NCBI RefSeq assembly: GCF_963082495.1
Contig: NZ_CAUJAN010000007.1
Location: 31,219 to 95,218 of the forward strand
Length of the DNA: 64,000 nucleotides
Reading direction: 5' to 3'
Source: Methanobrevibacter sp. V74
GTDB lineage: Archaea; Methanobacteriota; Methanobacteria; Methanobacteriales; Methanobacteriaceae
The position numbers were made by a program, and so were the translations under genes. Of this stretch, positions 38,731-48,162 are shown piece by piece. The notes beneath the pieces were generated by a model that was not told where the DNA came from, made no database searches, and saw only the letters and a program-made list of their open reading frames with translations. Numbering within the stretch: the first letter of the stretch is position 1; each line of letters starts with the position of its first letter.

Positions 38731-39138
38731 ATGCCACTCATAAGATTTACTAAATTGAACGGAGAATTACTCAGAAATTTACCGTCTGCTATGCAAGCTG
38801 AATTAATTATTTTTGAGGATGTTATTCCTGATGGAATCATGGCTTCTCTTTATGTTAATGATTCTTTTTATAAAAAGGAAAGGTCTGAATTCTTAAATTA
38901 TAGGGATGATGTTCGTGAGAAAATGTACCGTGTTAGAGGTAGGCGTGAAGAATTAGCCCATAATGATCCTGTTTATGATCCAGTTTCTGCTAGTATTAAT
39001 ATTGAAACTGATGAGGGTATTGAATTTGTTAAGAAATATCCTCAATTTAAGAATCTTATTGAATCTATTATTTTTGAGGATGATGAACATAATGTGGTGA
39101 AGGTTGTTCCTATTGATCAATACTTAACTGAAAATTAA
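38731..39138 (+). CDS. Cassette 3c: virus-associated protein of unknown function
   Basis: 135 aa, soluble, acidic, GGGGAA before the ATG. It follows the head gene where minor head or scaffold genes often lie. Its TAA is immediately followed by the next repeat (39139), so the cassette ends at the last base of the gene. No domain recognised. Confidence 0.6.
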   Translation: MPLIRFTKLNGELLRNLPSAMQAELIIFEDVIPDGIMASLYVNDSFYKKERSEFLNYRDDVREKMYRVRGRREELAHNDPVYDPVSASINIETDEGIEFVKKYPQFKNLIESIIFEDDEHNVVKVVPIDQYLTEN

Positions 39139-39175
39139 GTTAATACTGAATGTTTTCAGTTGAATTATTCAAAAC
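39139..39175 (+). repeat. Array repeat 4 (37 bp)
   Basis: Identical to repeat 1; starts at the base after the stop codon of the preceding gene. Confidence 0.95.
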
Positions 39176-39203
39176 AAGAAAAAATAATTTTATGGTGATT
39201 AGA

Positions 39204-40878
39204 TTGAAATATAAAATTTTAATTATTACATTAATTTTTGTAGCATTATTGAGTCTGAGTAATGTATGTGCAGTTGATGTTAATTTAAGTGAAGATGATG
39301 TAGTTTTAAATGATACTCATTATAAAAATATTAATTTAGATAATTCTGATGAGTATTGTAATAGTAATGTGAAAGAGGTATTTGGAAAAAATAATAATAG
39401 TCAAAATAGTTTTTCGGATGTTCAAAAGCTCATTGATGATTCAGAAGAAAATGATACTATACAACTTAATGGAACTTATTATGGTCAGGGTAATTTAATA
39501 ATTGTTAATAAGTCTCTTGTTATTGAAGGAAGAGGTGATGGAGCTATTTTAGATGCACAAATGTTATCTGGAATATTTTATATCTCTTCGAACAATGTTA
39601 TATTGAAGAACTTAAAAATAATAAATGCTAAAGCACCATATAATTTTACAAATTTGAACAATTATGAGTTAATATCTAATGGAGCTGCTATTTATTGGGT
39701 TGGTGCTAATGGTACTCTGATAAATTCTTCATTTTCAGGTAACCATGGTTATGGGGATGGAGGAATTGTTGCATGGGAGGGGCATAATGGAAAAATATTT
39801 AACACATCTTTTAAAGATAACCCTCCTTCTTTTAAATATGAATTTATAATAGGAGGTTCTAATCCTAGTTGTAGATTCATTGGGGGTGTTGTCAATGGTT
39901 TTTATGATGGGGATTTAATTGGAAATAGTTTTTTAAAAAATGTTTCAGTTAATGCTCGTCGTGTTTTAACTGTTAATATGCCGGTTTTATATAATGGTGA
40001 ACTGATTATTAAGTTAACTGATGAAGAAGGATTACCTTTTGTTAATGATATTTTTAAAGTACATATTTATAATAAAAATTATAATTTGTATTTGGAAAGC
40101 ATTATTGATGAAAACGGATTTGCAAGGGTTTCTTTACCTTTTAATTTAAGTGTTGGAAAATTATAATATTAAATATTATCTTAAACAGATATTGGATTCA
40201 TATATTAAAAAAAGTGATTATTACCATATTAATGAGAGTGGTAAACTTTGTTATGATTTTAATAGTATTTTAATTAACCAATCTTCTTTATCGGTTATTA
40301 AGCGTGATACTTCTTTGTTTTGTTATAATTTAAGAATTTTTTATAATTCAAATGAGCATTTATATGTTAAATTAGTAGATAATAATGGAGTAGCTATTAA
40401 AGGAGTTAAGTTTTTGTTTAAAATTTATTTATCTAAAAATAAGTCTAAAAATTATTATGTAACTACAAATTCTAAAGGGATGGCTATTTTAAAACATAAT
40501 TTTAATCAGGGCCATTATTCAATTGTTATCAATGCTATAAATGGAAATTATAAGATTAAATCTCTAAAATCAAAATTTAAGATTTATAAAACACCTTTAA
40601 CTATTAAAGCACCAAAAATAGTTGCTAAATATAAGAAATCAAAAAAATTTACTATTAAATTAATTAATAAAAAAGCTAAAAAAATAGTAAAAAATATTAA
40701 GATTAAAGTTAAGATTTCTATTGGTAAGAAATACAAAACACGCACTCTTAAAACAAACAATAAAGGATTAGCTTATTTAAATACTAAAAATTTTAAAAGA
40801 GGTGTTCATAAAGTATTCATTTCTCCTAAAAATACTAATTACTATGGTAAATTTATTAGTAAAATTATTATTAAATGA
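39204..40878 (+). pseudogene. Cassette 4a: adhesin-like protein, one frameshift
   Basis: I prefer TTG 39204 because GGTGAT lies 4 bp upstream; ATG 39192 is in the same frame. A signal peptide (KILIITLIFVALLSLSNVCA) is followed by a beta-helix region (IQLNGTYYGQGN, LKNLKIINA, LINSSFSGNHGYGDGG) and then, in a second frame from about 40155, Ig-like repeats rich in Lys (KTPLTIKAPKIVAKYKKSKK) to the stop at 40878. The shift lies in an A run near 40157. There is no anchor helix at the C-terminus. It is complete at the 5' end, unlike most cassette genes, and comes with its own upstream 28 bp only. Confidence 0.72.
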
Positions 40879-40973
40879 TGTGATGTAATTGAAGTTTTTT
40901 AATAAAATTCTCCTAAATTTTATTTTAGTAATGTTGCAAATTTTTATATAAAAACATAATCTAAAATTAACTT

Positions 40974-41287
40974 ATGAGTATTATTCATAAACACATCAAT
41001 GAAATTTTTGAGTATGATGGAAGCCAAATTAATCCTTCTTGGGCATTTAATCAGTTTGGTATTTATGGTTCATCTGTAATTACTTGGATTGGTCCAGTAA
41101 ATATTACTCCCGATAATTTAAAAGATTTTGCAGATGTTGGTTTGGAAATTAAGTCTAATGCAATGGTTAATTTCATTTGTGAATTTTTTGATTGTCAACC
41201 AGCTAATATGAGAATAGCTTATCTTCGCCAAAGACTTCTTGTTATGATTTTTCGAGAGATTTTATTTGAAAATGGGATTGTAACTAA
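40974..41287 (+). pseudogene. Cassette 4b: DUF366-like gene cut off by repeat 5
   Basis: The frame starts at ATG 40974 and runs 105 codons (FEYDGSQINPSWAFNQFGIY, RIAYLRQRLLVMIFREIL) before it enters the repeat, where it ends after a few codons. The similarity is to DUF366, a methanogen protein of about 185 aa as I recall; the C-terminal part is lost exactly at the repeat. Function of the family is not known to me. Confidence 0.6.
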
Positions 41288-41324
41288 GTTAATACTGAAT
41301 GTTTTCAGTTGAATTATTCAAAAC
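41288..41324 (+). repeat. Array repeat 5 (37 bp)
   Basis: Identical to repeat 1. Truncates the DUF366-like gene on its left. Confidence 0.95.
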
Positions 41325-41779
41325 ATAAACTGAAAAAATCTTTGACAAATCTATCATAAGAATACATCAATCCAACCCCCAATCAAATAAATTCATGATT
41401 AAAAAACTTTAATTACTTATATAAATATATATAATTAATAATATTTAAAATAAACTATTAATAATTATTAAAATTAGATATAAATAAATTAAAATTAATT
41501 AATAAAGTATTAAAATAAATAATAATGGATTAAAGCAAAATAAATCAAAATTAGCAATTTTCAATGAATAAACAATGATAAAAAAAATAAAAAATCTTAA
41601 GTTTCTAGGAATGTATATTAGGGGGGGTGCAAATGAATTATTTTAATATATTTTTAGCAAAAATAAGTAAATTTAAACGGAATAATTTTTTCAATTATTC
41701 AATATAATTTTCTAAAAAAAACAAGATTTTTACAAAACTTTAAATATTAATTATAATTAATTTAGAATTTAGGTAAATT
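41325..41779. other. AT-rich upstream region of the flippase gene
   Basis: 455 bp, almost only A and T, no convincing gene. AGGGGGGGTG at 41620-41629 precedes a 24-codon frame (41633-41707, MNYFNIFLAKISKF), which could be a tiny peptide or chance. Probable promoter region of the gene at 41780. Confidence 0.4.
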
Positions 41780-43213
41780 ATGAGTCAAGTGAAATCGATT
41801 TTTAATAATATGGGTTGGCTATTTATTCCACAAATATTAAGTAGTATTTGTGGTTTTATATGGACCGTTTTAATAGCTAATTACCTTGGAGTTAATGGAA
41901 ATGGTATTTTAGGATTTGCTATTTCATTAAGTGAAATTCTAGCAGTCACAACCGATTTTGGCATAAGCACCCATATTGTTCGTCATGTTTCAACAGACTA
42001 CTCACAAGCCCCCAAGTATTTAGGTAATGCAATCCCTTTAAAAAGTTTATTTGGAATAGGAACATTTATCCTAACATTAATAATTTTAATAATTCTAAAA
42101 ACTGATGAACTTACAATTACAATCACATTATTGTTTACTATAGAAATGATTATTAATTCATTCAAAGGATTGTTTAACGGATGTTTTCAAGCTTTTGAAG
42201 AAGGAAAATATCAGGGAATTGGAAATATCCTAACAACAGCCTTATTATTTATTTTTATATTAATAGCAATCTTCACAGATTTAGGAATTTACGGAATAAC
42301 ACTAGCATACGTTATTTCCAATTTAATAGTACTAGTATACACCTATGGTGCTTTAAGAAAACATATTGCCCGCCCTAAATTTGAGATCAATACTACTTTC
42401 TGGAAAAAGCTTACAATAGTTGCTCTACCTTTTGCAGCTACTGGAATACTCTATTCCATATATTATTCAATCGATGTAATCATGTTAAAAGCACTTGTTG
42501 GAAACTATGCAACCGGAATTTATAATGCAACATACAAACTAGTTTCTGTTTTAACACTATTTTATTCAATTTACACAGCAGTAATATTCCCAGTCATGAG
42601 CAAATTCTTTAAAAATGATGAAACCCTTCTGATTGTAAGTTTTGAAAAATCAATCAAATACTTAATGTTTATCATAATCCCACTGGCTTTTGCAACAGTA
42701 TATTACTCAGCAGATGTCATCCATCTAATTTATCCAAAAGGAGAGTTCGCTAATGCATCATCTGTTTTAAACATACTTATCTGGACAGTTTGCCTATTAT
42801 TCCTAAGTGGAGCATGCAACATATTATTAAACGCATCACATAAAGAAGTAGCAGTTACAAGAATATATTTAATTGCAGCTACTTTTAATGTAGTCTTAAA
42901 CTTGTTCATGATTCCAAAGTATTCTTATAATGGAGCAGCAATAACAACAGTATTAAGTGATATCATTATTGTATTATTACAGTCATATGTAATTTACAAG
43001 CTAGGATTCAGACCTAATAAAAGATTATATAAGGATTTAGCTAAAATAATAATAGGATCAATATTTATAAGTATTATTCTTAACGTTTTACATATGGACA
43101 TGTTTTTAGCAATACCCGTGAGTATAACAATCTACTTAATAATCATGTATTTATTAAATATTTTAGATAATGATGATAAATATGTTATAAAAGAAATCAT
43201 TGGCAAAAATTAA
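41780..43213 (+). CDS. Cassette 5a: flippase of the polysaccharide transporter (PST/Wzx-like) family
   Basis: 477 aa with about 12-14 membrane helices: N-terminal SIFNNMGWLFIPQILSSICG, the segment LGVNGNGILGFAISLSE and internal repeats typical of the MATE-like PST group. These proteins move lipid-linked sugars across the membrane for surface glycans or N-glycosylation. The frame is intact and the gene has its own upstream region. It may be a functional accessory gene carried in the array. Confidence 0.82.
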   Translation: MSQVKSIFNNMGWLFIPQILSSICGFIWTVLIANYLGVNGNGILGFAISLSEILAVTTDFGISTHIVRHVSTDYSQAPKYLGNAIPLKSLFGIGTFILTLIILIILKTDELTITITLLFTIEMIINSFKGLFNGCFQAFEEGKYQGIGNILTTALLFIFILIAIFTDLGIYGITLAYVISNLIVLVYTYGALRKHIARPKFEINTTFWKKLTIVALPFAATGILYSIYYSIDVIMLKALVGNYATGIYNATYKLVSVLTLFYSIYTAVIFPVMSKFFKNDETLLIVSFEKSIKYLMFIIIPLAFATVYYSADVIHLIYPKGEFANASSVLNILIWTVCLLFLSGACNILLNASHKEVAVTRIYLIAATFNVVLNLFMIPKYSYNGAAITTVLSDIIIVLLQSYVIYKLGFRPNKRLYKDLAKIIIGSIFISIILNVLHMDMFLAIPVSITIYLIIMYLLNILDNDDKYVIKEIIGKN

Positions 43214-43499
43214 AATAGGTAATTATTATTAGATTTTTAAGAGTAGCAAAGTAATTAGAAAGGAACTGCTGGTTAAATTATCAAGATAAATGTAGTCATA
43301 GTTTCCTGAATAGCTACTGCTCCTTTTATTGTAATTGCTCATTACAATATTGATTTGTAATTCTGCCTGCAATGTCATGATTAAAATTTTATTATTTATT
43401 TTATATAAAATATATAATAACAAAAGTAATATTTATTAAAGACAATGAAAAAAGGCAACAAGTTAAGATATTTAAAAGATAGCATACCTTTTAGTTTCA

Positions 43500-43664
43500 T
43501 GACATAACTTTTTTGAGATTTTAGCAAATTATGACATACAAAAGTTGCCGTGACATAACTTTCAGGAATAATGTGACATAACACTTCAAAAGTGACATAC
43601 ATTCCTTCAAAATTGTGACATAACATTCTGCTTTGTGACATACGATTTATTAAAATGTGACATA
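43500..43664. repeat. Eight TGACATA iterons at about 21-bp spacing
   Basis: TGACATA starts at 43500, 43532, 43551, 43574, 43593, 43616, 43636 and 43658. It is followed by AC or C, mostly alternating. Spacings after the first are 19, 23, 19, 23, 20, 22, close to two DNA turns. This is the pattern of a row of protein binding sites, as in iteron origins or multi-site operators. It lies downstream of the small gene at 43689-43934. Confidence 0.8.
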
Positions 43665-43688
43665 ACAAATATACTATATGATAACTAA

Positions 43689-43934
43689 TTATTTTTCAAA
43701 ATTAACGAAACGTTTTAACTCAGTTAATGAAATATTAGGAGAATCATCATAAAAACCATTTTCTGATTTTTCTATTTCATTATTATAAACTTCTGCTTGT
43801 GCATCAGTAAATTCTTCATTTTCATTGTAATGTACAAGTAAATTTACAATAACATCATCAAAGCTTTCATCTTGTGCAAATAATTTAAATAATGCTGCAC
43901 GAGTATCTGTTGAAACAATAATATGTTCATTCAT
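43689..43934 (-). CDS. Cassette 5b: small acidic protein, antitoxin-like
   Basis: 81 aa, start at 43934 with GAGGAA 7-8 bp upstream. The N-terminus (IVSTDTRAALFKLFAQDESF) recalls small ribbon-helix or RelB-like antitoxins, but there is no partner toxin beside it. It reads toward the TGACATA iterons. Confidence 0.5.
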   Translation of the reverse strand: MNEHIIVSTDTRAALFKLFAQDESFDDVIVNLLVHYNENEEFTDAQAEVYNNEIEKSENGFYDDSPNISLTELKRFVNFEK

Positions 43935-44000
43935 GATAATTCCTCAAATTGTTTTTACAGATTATTGTATCAAACACCCGATAAATTTTTTTCTATTATA

Positions 44001-44037
44001 GTTAATACTGAATGTTTTCAGTTGAATTATTCAAAAC
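44001..44037 (+). repeat. Array repeat 6 (37 bp)
   Basis: Identical to repeat 1; the last of the six perfect same-strand copies. Fused directly to an adhesin 3' end. Confidence 0.95.
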
Positions 44038-44144
44038 AAAAAGGAATAGCCACACTAAAAATCAAAAACCTAAAAAAAGGCAAATACAACATCTACACAC
44101 AATACACCAAATCAAAAATAAAAAACACAATAACAATCAAATAA
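44038..44144 (+). pseudogene. Cassette 6a: 3' end of an adhesin gene
   Basis: From the base after the repeat the frame reads GIATLKIKNLKKGKYNIYTQ and on to the stop. Its amino acids are identical to the C-terminus of the adhesin at 48163-50190, which lies 4 kb away on the other strand. Only the last 35 codons and the terminator are present. The cut is at the repeat; both sides share an A-rich stretch after AAAC. Confidence 0.85.
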
Positions 44145-44153
44145 AAAAAAAAG

Positions 44154-44181
44154 AATAAGGAACCACCAACACTTCCTTATT
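44154..44181 (+). terminator. Adhesin terminator, copy 1
   Basis: AATAAGGAA (44154-44162) pairs with TTCCTTATT (44173-44181). The same hairpin follows the adhesin at 48126-48153. Confidence 0.65.
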
Positions 44182-44199
44182 TTATAACCTTTTTTATTA

Positions 44200-44508
44200 T
44201 AGTTTTTCTCTAAAAGTTTATACTATTTAGATCATGCCAATTTTTCATAAAAATGATTTTTCTTTCAATAATTTCATAGAATTTGTTCTCAAATATTTTT
44301 ATTAATTCTTTTTCAGAATTATTAATTGGTTTTATATATTGTTTTTTTTGATTACTCTTTAAACATCTTCAATGGGGCTTAAATCAGGACAATATTGTTT
44401 TAAATATATTAGATTTATATTTAATATTTCTGCAACTTTTTGAACCATTTTTGCTGTGTGAATCCTTGCATTGTCTAAAATTATATTAATTCTTTTTTTC
44501 TTTATGAG
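44200..44508 (-). pseudogene. IS630-type transposase, C-terminal remnant
   Basis: The minus strand encodes the DDE end of an IS630/Tc1-like enzyme: INIILDNARIHTAKMVQKVA then QYCPDLSPIED. It matches the copy at 63770-64000. It is cut at 44508 by the IS1182-like element, and its N-terminal part is missing. Confidence 0.65.
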
Positions 44509-44621
44509 GCAGGATGGGACATGACTCTCATTAATTTTTAAAATTTTTTTTTTCGCTTATTTTTTTTCCTTTAATTTTATATACTATGAAGTATAATCTT
44601 TTATTATAAATATTAATATTT

Positions 44622-46229
44622 ATGGTTGTTTTATTTATGGTTTTAAAAGATGATACTGTTAATCTGACTATGTTGGTGTCTATGGAGTTGAGTAATTTGA
44701 TTCCTGAAGGTCATCTGTGTTATTTTTATTAAAAATGTGGTTGGTCAAATTGATTGTTCCGAAGCTAACAAGGAGTTTTTCGTGATAAGCCTGGTGAACC
44801 TGCTTATCCTCGTGAAATGTTGCTTAGGATTGGTTTGGATGAGTGTTATTTGATGGTGGATTGTCTTCTCCTAATTGAGAGAAGAACAAGAACTGAATAT
44901 TGCTTATATGTACTTTAGCAGGCATGCAAAAGCCAGTTTATAGGGACAATTTTATAAGATTCAAATTGGATTATACCTGATTTAATTGATGAAGCTTTTA
45001 AAACAACTTTTAAAGATTTGCAAAAGAAGAAAATCCGCCATTTAGAGTTTTAGATGGAACTAAAGTAAAAACATCTTTAAAAAATAATAACCAATGAACA
45101 ACAATTAAAAATAATCATGGAAAAGAACACTTTGGAAGAAAAGTATTATAAATTGGATCAAGAAGAAGATTTGGAATTGGGCGATGAATCTGGAAAAATT
45201 AGTGTTCCTGAATCATATTAACAAACAAAGAAAAATTCCAAGAAACAGTAAGAGAAAATCAATAAAAATCCTTTGAAAAAATGATGGAGACCAAAGATAA
45301 ATTGAGAGCTTCAAGTAAAAAAAAACCTCTTAAAACAATCCAGAAGAAAAATCCTGAAAAAATTTAAAGCTTGAAAACACTCGAAGAAAAGCTTAAAGAA
45401 TCCTGGAAAAAATGATGTAATTAAGTGTAAATGATCCAGATTCAAGATTTTTATGATTAATAAAAAAAAAAGGTAAAATGAGGAATTTGTATTACAATAG
45501 ACAGATTACTGTAGACTCACATAAAAGAATAATCCTAGCATCATACATAACAATACAATCCAACAGACCATTACGAACTTGTTCCATTAAATGGAACAAG
45601 TACAATCAAATTTAACAGAAATATAACGATGAAAATGCCTGTTAATTACCAAGTAAGTGCAGATAATGACTATTCAACAGATGAAAAACACAGAATATCT
45701 TGAAAAAACATGGACCTTGACGGTTACATATCCTCACGAAAACTCTCAAGAAAAAAGAAAAAAAATAGTATAATAATTGTCCGAAAAAAAACCATTTTTC
45801 CAAAGATAAATTATCAACTATGATCACGAAATGATGACCTATATCTTCCCCCTCCCCAATTGGTCAACCACTATAGAAAAAAAAGCGAATACCAATACAA
45901 AAACAAAACAAGAATCACACATTGGACCAAAGAATGCAAAAACTGCCCAGTACAAAAATATTACAGTAAAAACACAACAATACAGAATAATCACTGACTA
46001 TGGAAAATATTTCAAAAATAAAAATGCAAAGAAAAATAGAAAACCACAAAAGCCCCCCAAAAAAATCTACAAAAATACGCTCAAAAAAACAGCAGAAACT
46101 ACCATTTACAAACATGAAACAAAACATAAACCTAACAAAATTCACAACAACGGACTTAAAACAAATAATTACAGAGTTTAAACTATACACAATAGGACAC
46201 AACTTAAAAAGAGAATATACAACGAAATA
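44622..46229 (+). pseudogene. IS1182-like transposase of element A, heavily decayed
   Basis: Pieces in all three frames follow the gene at 56682: VLKDDTVNLTMLVSMELSNL, then YMYFSRHAKASL, and a C-terminal TIGHNLKREYTTK. There are many frameshifts and deletions, so it encodes no enzyme. Confidence 0.65.
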
Positions 46230-46280
46230 AACAAAAATAGAAAACAACTGAAAAATAAAATTATTGCAAAAAATTTTTAA

Positions 46281-48060
46281 GGGTGTCCGCCAAAACTAAT
46301 TTTTTTTATTTTGAATTTTTTATAACTGCGTTATAATTTTCTTGTTTTGTTAATTTTTTTCATTAAATTAATTAGAATTTAATTTTAATTATTTATTATT
46401 CATAATTTTTAATATGGATTATAATGATTTATTTATATTTGATTTTAGTCATTTTTAGAATAGTAATATTTATATACTATGATGTACATATTTTATATTA
46501 GATATGAGTTATTATGTGTTGGTTATTTATGGTTAGTAAGAAAGTTATTAAGAATCAGGCTGAATTAGGCATTAGGACTTATGATTTTAATGTTCCAGAG
46601 AATCATATTTCTCGTTTTGTGGTTGATTTTATTGAAGAATTTTATCCGATTTTGGGAATTAAAGAGAATAAGAAAAAAGGCGGTAGGCCTTCATATCCTC
46701 CATGTTCCATGTTAAAATTACTTGTTTATGCAAAAATAGACCATATTGAAAGTGCTAGAGTCATTGCAGAAATGACAAAGTACCATGACATATATAAATT
46801 CGTTTGTGATAGAATTAAACCCTCTGAACGTTCAATTCAAAGGTATCGTGATGAATTTGGACGTTATTATGAAGTATTGCTTCAAATGACATTAAAAATG
46901 GCCGTAAAAAAAGGATTCACTGAATTTAATCATGTTGTAGTCGATGGGACCATCAAAAAAGCATTCAATTCTAACCAAAATATGATCAGCAAAAAAGAAA
47001 CCAATTTGCTGGTCCAGTTCTACAAAGGACTGGAAGTTGACCTTAAAAAGCTTGAAAAACTCAATAAACCAGCTCAAAAAATACTAAATGACAAGGAAAT
47101 GTCCAATGATGAAAAATTAGAAATATTATATGACATCAGAACTCAATTCAAATTCACAGGACAGGATAAAATACCAATGAATGATATTGAAGCACGCATG
47201 ATGAAAGGCAAAAAAGGAAACTTCCTGGTTGCTTATAATATCCAACATCTGCGATTACGACACCAAACTAATCTGCGCATTAAACGTCACACAAAACCCT
47301 ACAGACCATTACCAACTACCAGAAGTAGCTGACAAAGCAATAAACAACATAGGAAAAGTACCAAAACACATGAGTGCAGATACAATATATTTAAATCAAA
47401 TAAGCCTATCATACTTTGTAAACAAAGGAATAGATGGATTAATACCAACAAGAAAACAATCCAAAGAAAAAATAGGCAAATTAAATCCAAACCAATTCCA
47501 TAAAGACCACTTTTACTACATATCCGACCTAGACTTATTTATGTGCCCATCAGGACAACCAATGTACTTCTACAAAGAATACACACAACCAAACGAAGAA
47601 CCAGACAAACCCGACAAAATAAAAAGACTCTACAACAATTATACTGCATGTAAATACTGCATTCACAGAAAATCCTGCTTAACAGACAAACAAACACATA
47701 AAACCATCACAGAAAACGGTGGCAGATTAGAAAGAGCAATGGATTCTTCAAAATGGAAAAAGAAGAATATAAAGAAGAATTCAAAAAAAGACCAAGTGTA
47801 GAAGGACCATTCGGAATATTCAAAGAACAATACCATGTAGAACAAGAAATAGTAATCGGAATGGTAAAAACCGGAGAAAGACTCAACCTAGATGCACTAG
47901 CATACAATATAAAAAGATTATATAATCTTATTCAAGGAGAACAAAATAATAAAGAAGATATTGTTGATTTTTGTGAAAGTATATCCACTACACACCAATT
48001 AAAGCTTGATGTGACCATTTACTAGAATCCACACTCAAAAATCATTTTTGGCGGACACTC
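46281..48060. mobile_element. IS1182-like element B, nested in element A
   Basis: Ends GGGTGTCCGCCAAAA (46281) and TTTTGGCGGACACTC (to 48060) are inverted with one mismatch. TTAA flanks both sides (46277-46280 and 48061-48064), a likely 4-bp target duplication. It is younger than element A, as shown by the nesting and a less decayed gene. Confidence 0.75.
46529..48025 (+). pseudogene. IS1182-family transposase of element B, two frameshifts
   Basis: The frame from 46529 gives the N-terminal part (GGRPSYPPCSMLKLLVYAKI, SIQRYRDEFGRYYEVLL, VVVDGTIKKAFNSNQNM) to about 47235. A second frame continues to about 47755 (NVTQNPTDHYQLPEVADKAI, ACKYCIHRKSC), and a third gives PSVEGPFGIFKEQYHVEQE to 48025. 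Both breaks lie in or near A-rich runs. The catalytic segments are all recognisable, so this copy died recently or the breaks are assembly errors. Confidence 0.72.
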
Positions 48061-48125
48061 TTAAAATAAAAAAAAATTCTATGAAAAATTAAAAAATTTC
48101 ATGTCCCATCCTGCAAAGTTAAAAA

Positions 48126-48153
48126 AATAAGGAAGTATTGGTGGTTCCTTATT
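48126..48153 (-). terminator. Adhesin terminator, copy 2
   Basis: Same AATAAGGAA / TTCCTTATT hairpin as at 44154-44181, here directly after the adhesin on the minus strand. Confidence 0.65.
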
Positions 48154-48162
48154 CTTTTTTTT

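Larger units (their letters stand above)
44509..48114. mobile_element. IS1182-like element A, interrupted by element B
   Basis: Inverted ends GCAGGATGGGACATG at 44509-44523 and CATGTCCCATCCTGC at 48100-48114. The inner sequence 44520-46270 is a decayed relative of the IS at 56577-58327. A second IS (46281-48060) has inserted close to its right end. No clear target duplication was found. Confidence 0.7.

Noticed and set aside
43396-43668. Minus-strand 90-codon frame rich in CHN/CHI motifs
   Set aside because: It is the translation of the TGACATA iterons, which makes its repeating residues; no ribosome binding site.
36098-44037. Ordinary CRISPR array later invaded by mobile elements
   Set aside because: The intervals are not short spacers plus insertions: interval 1 is one continuous hisH fragment from repeat to repeat, and intervals 1 to 5 contain no IS ends.
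43923-44144. Plus-strand frame running through repeat 6
   Set aside because: It arises because one frame of the repeat is open and joins unrelated upstream bases to the adhesin fragment; no start signal.
45915-46247. Minus-strand frame within IS element A
   Set aside because: Shadow of the decayed plus-strand transposase; hydrophobic residues come from the reverse of Lys-rich codons.
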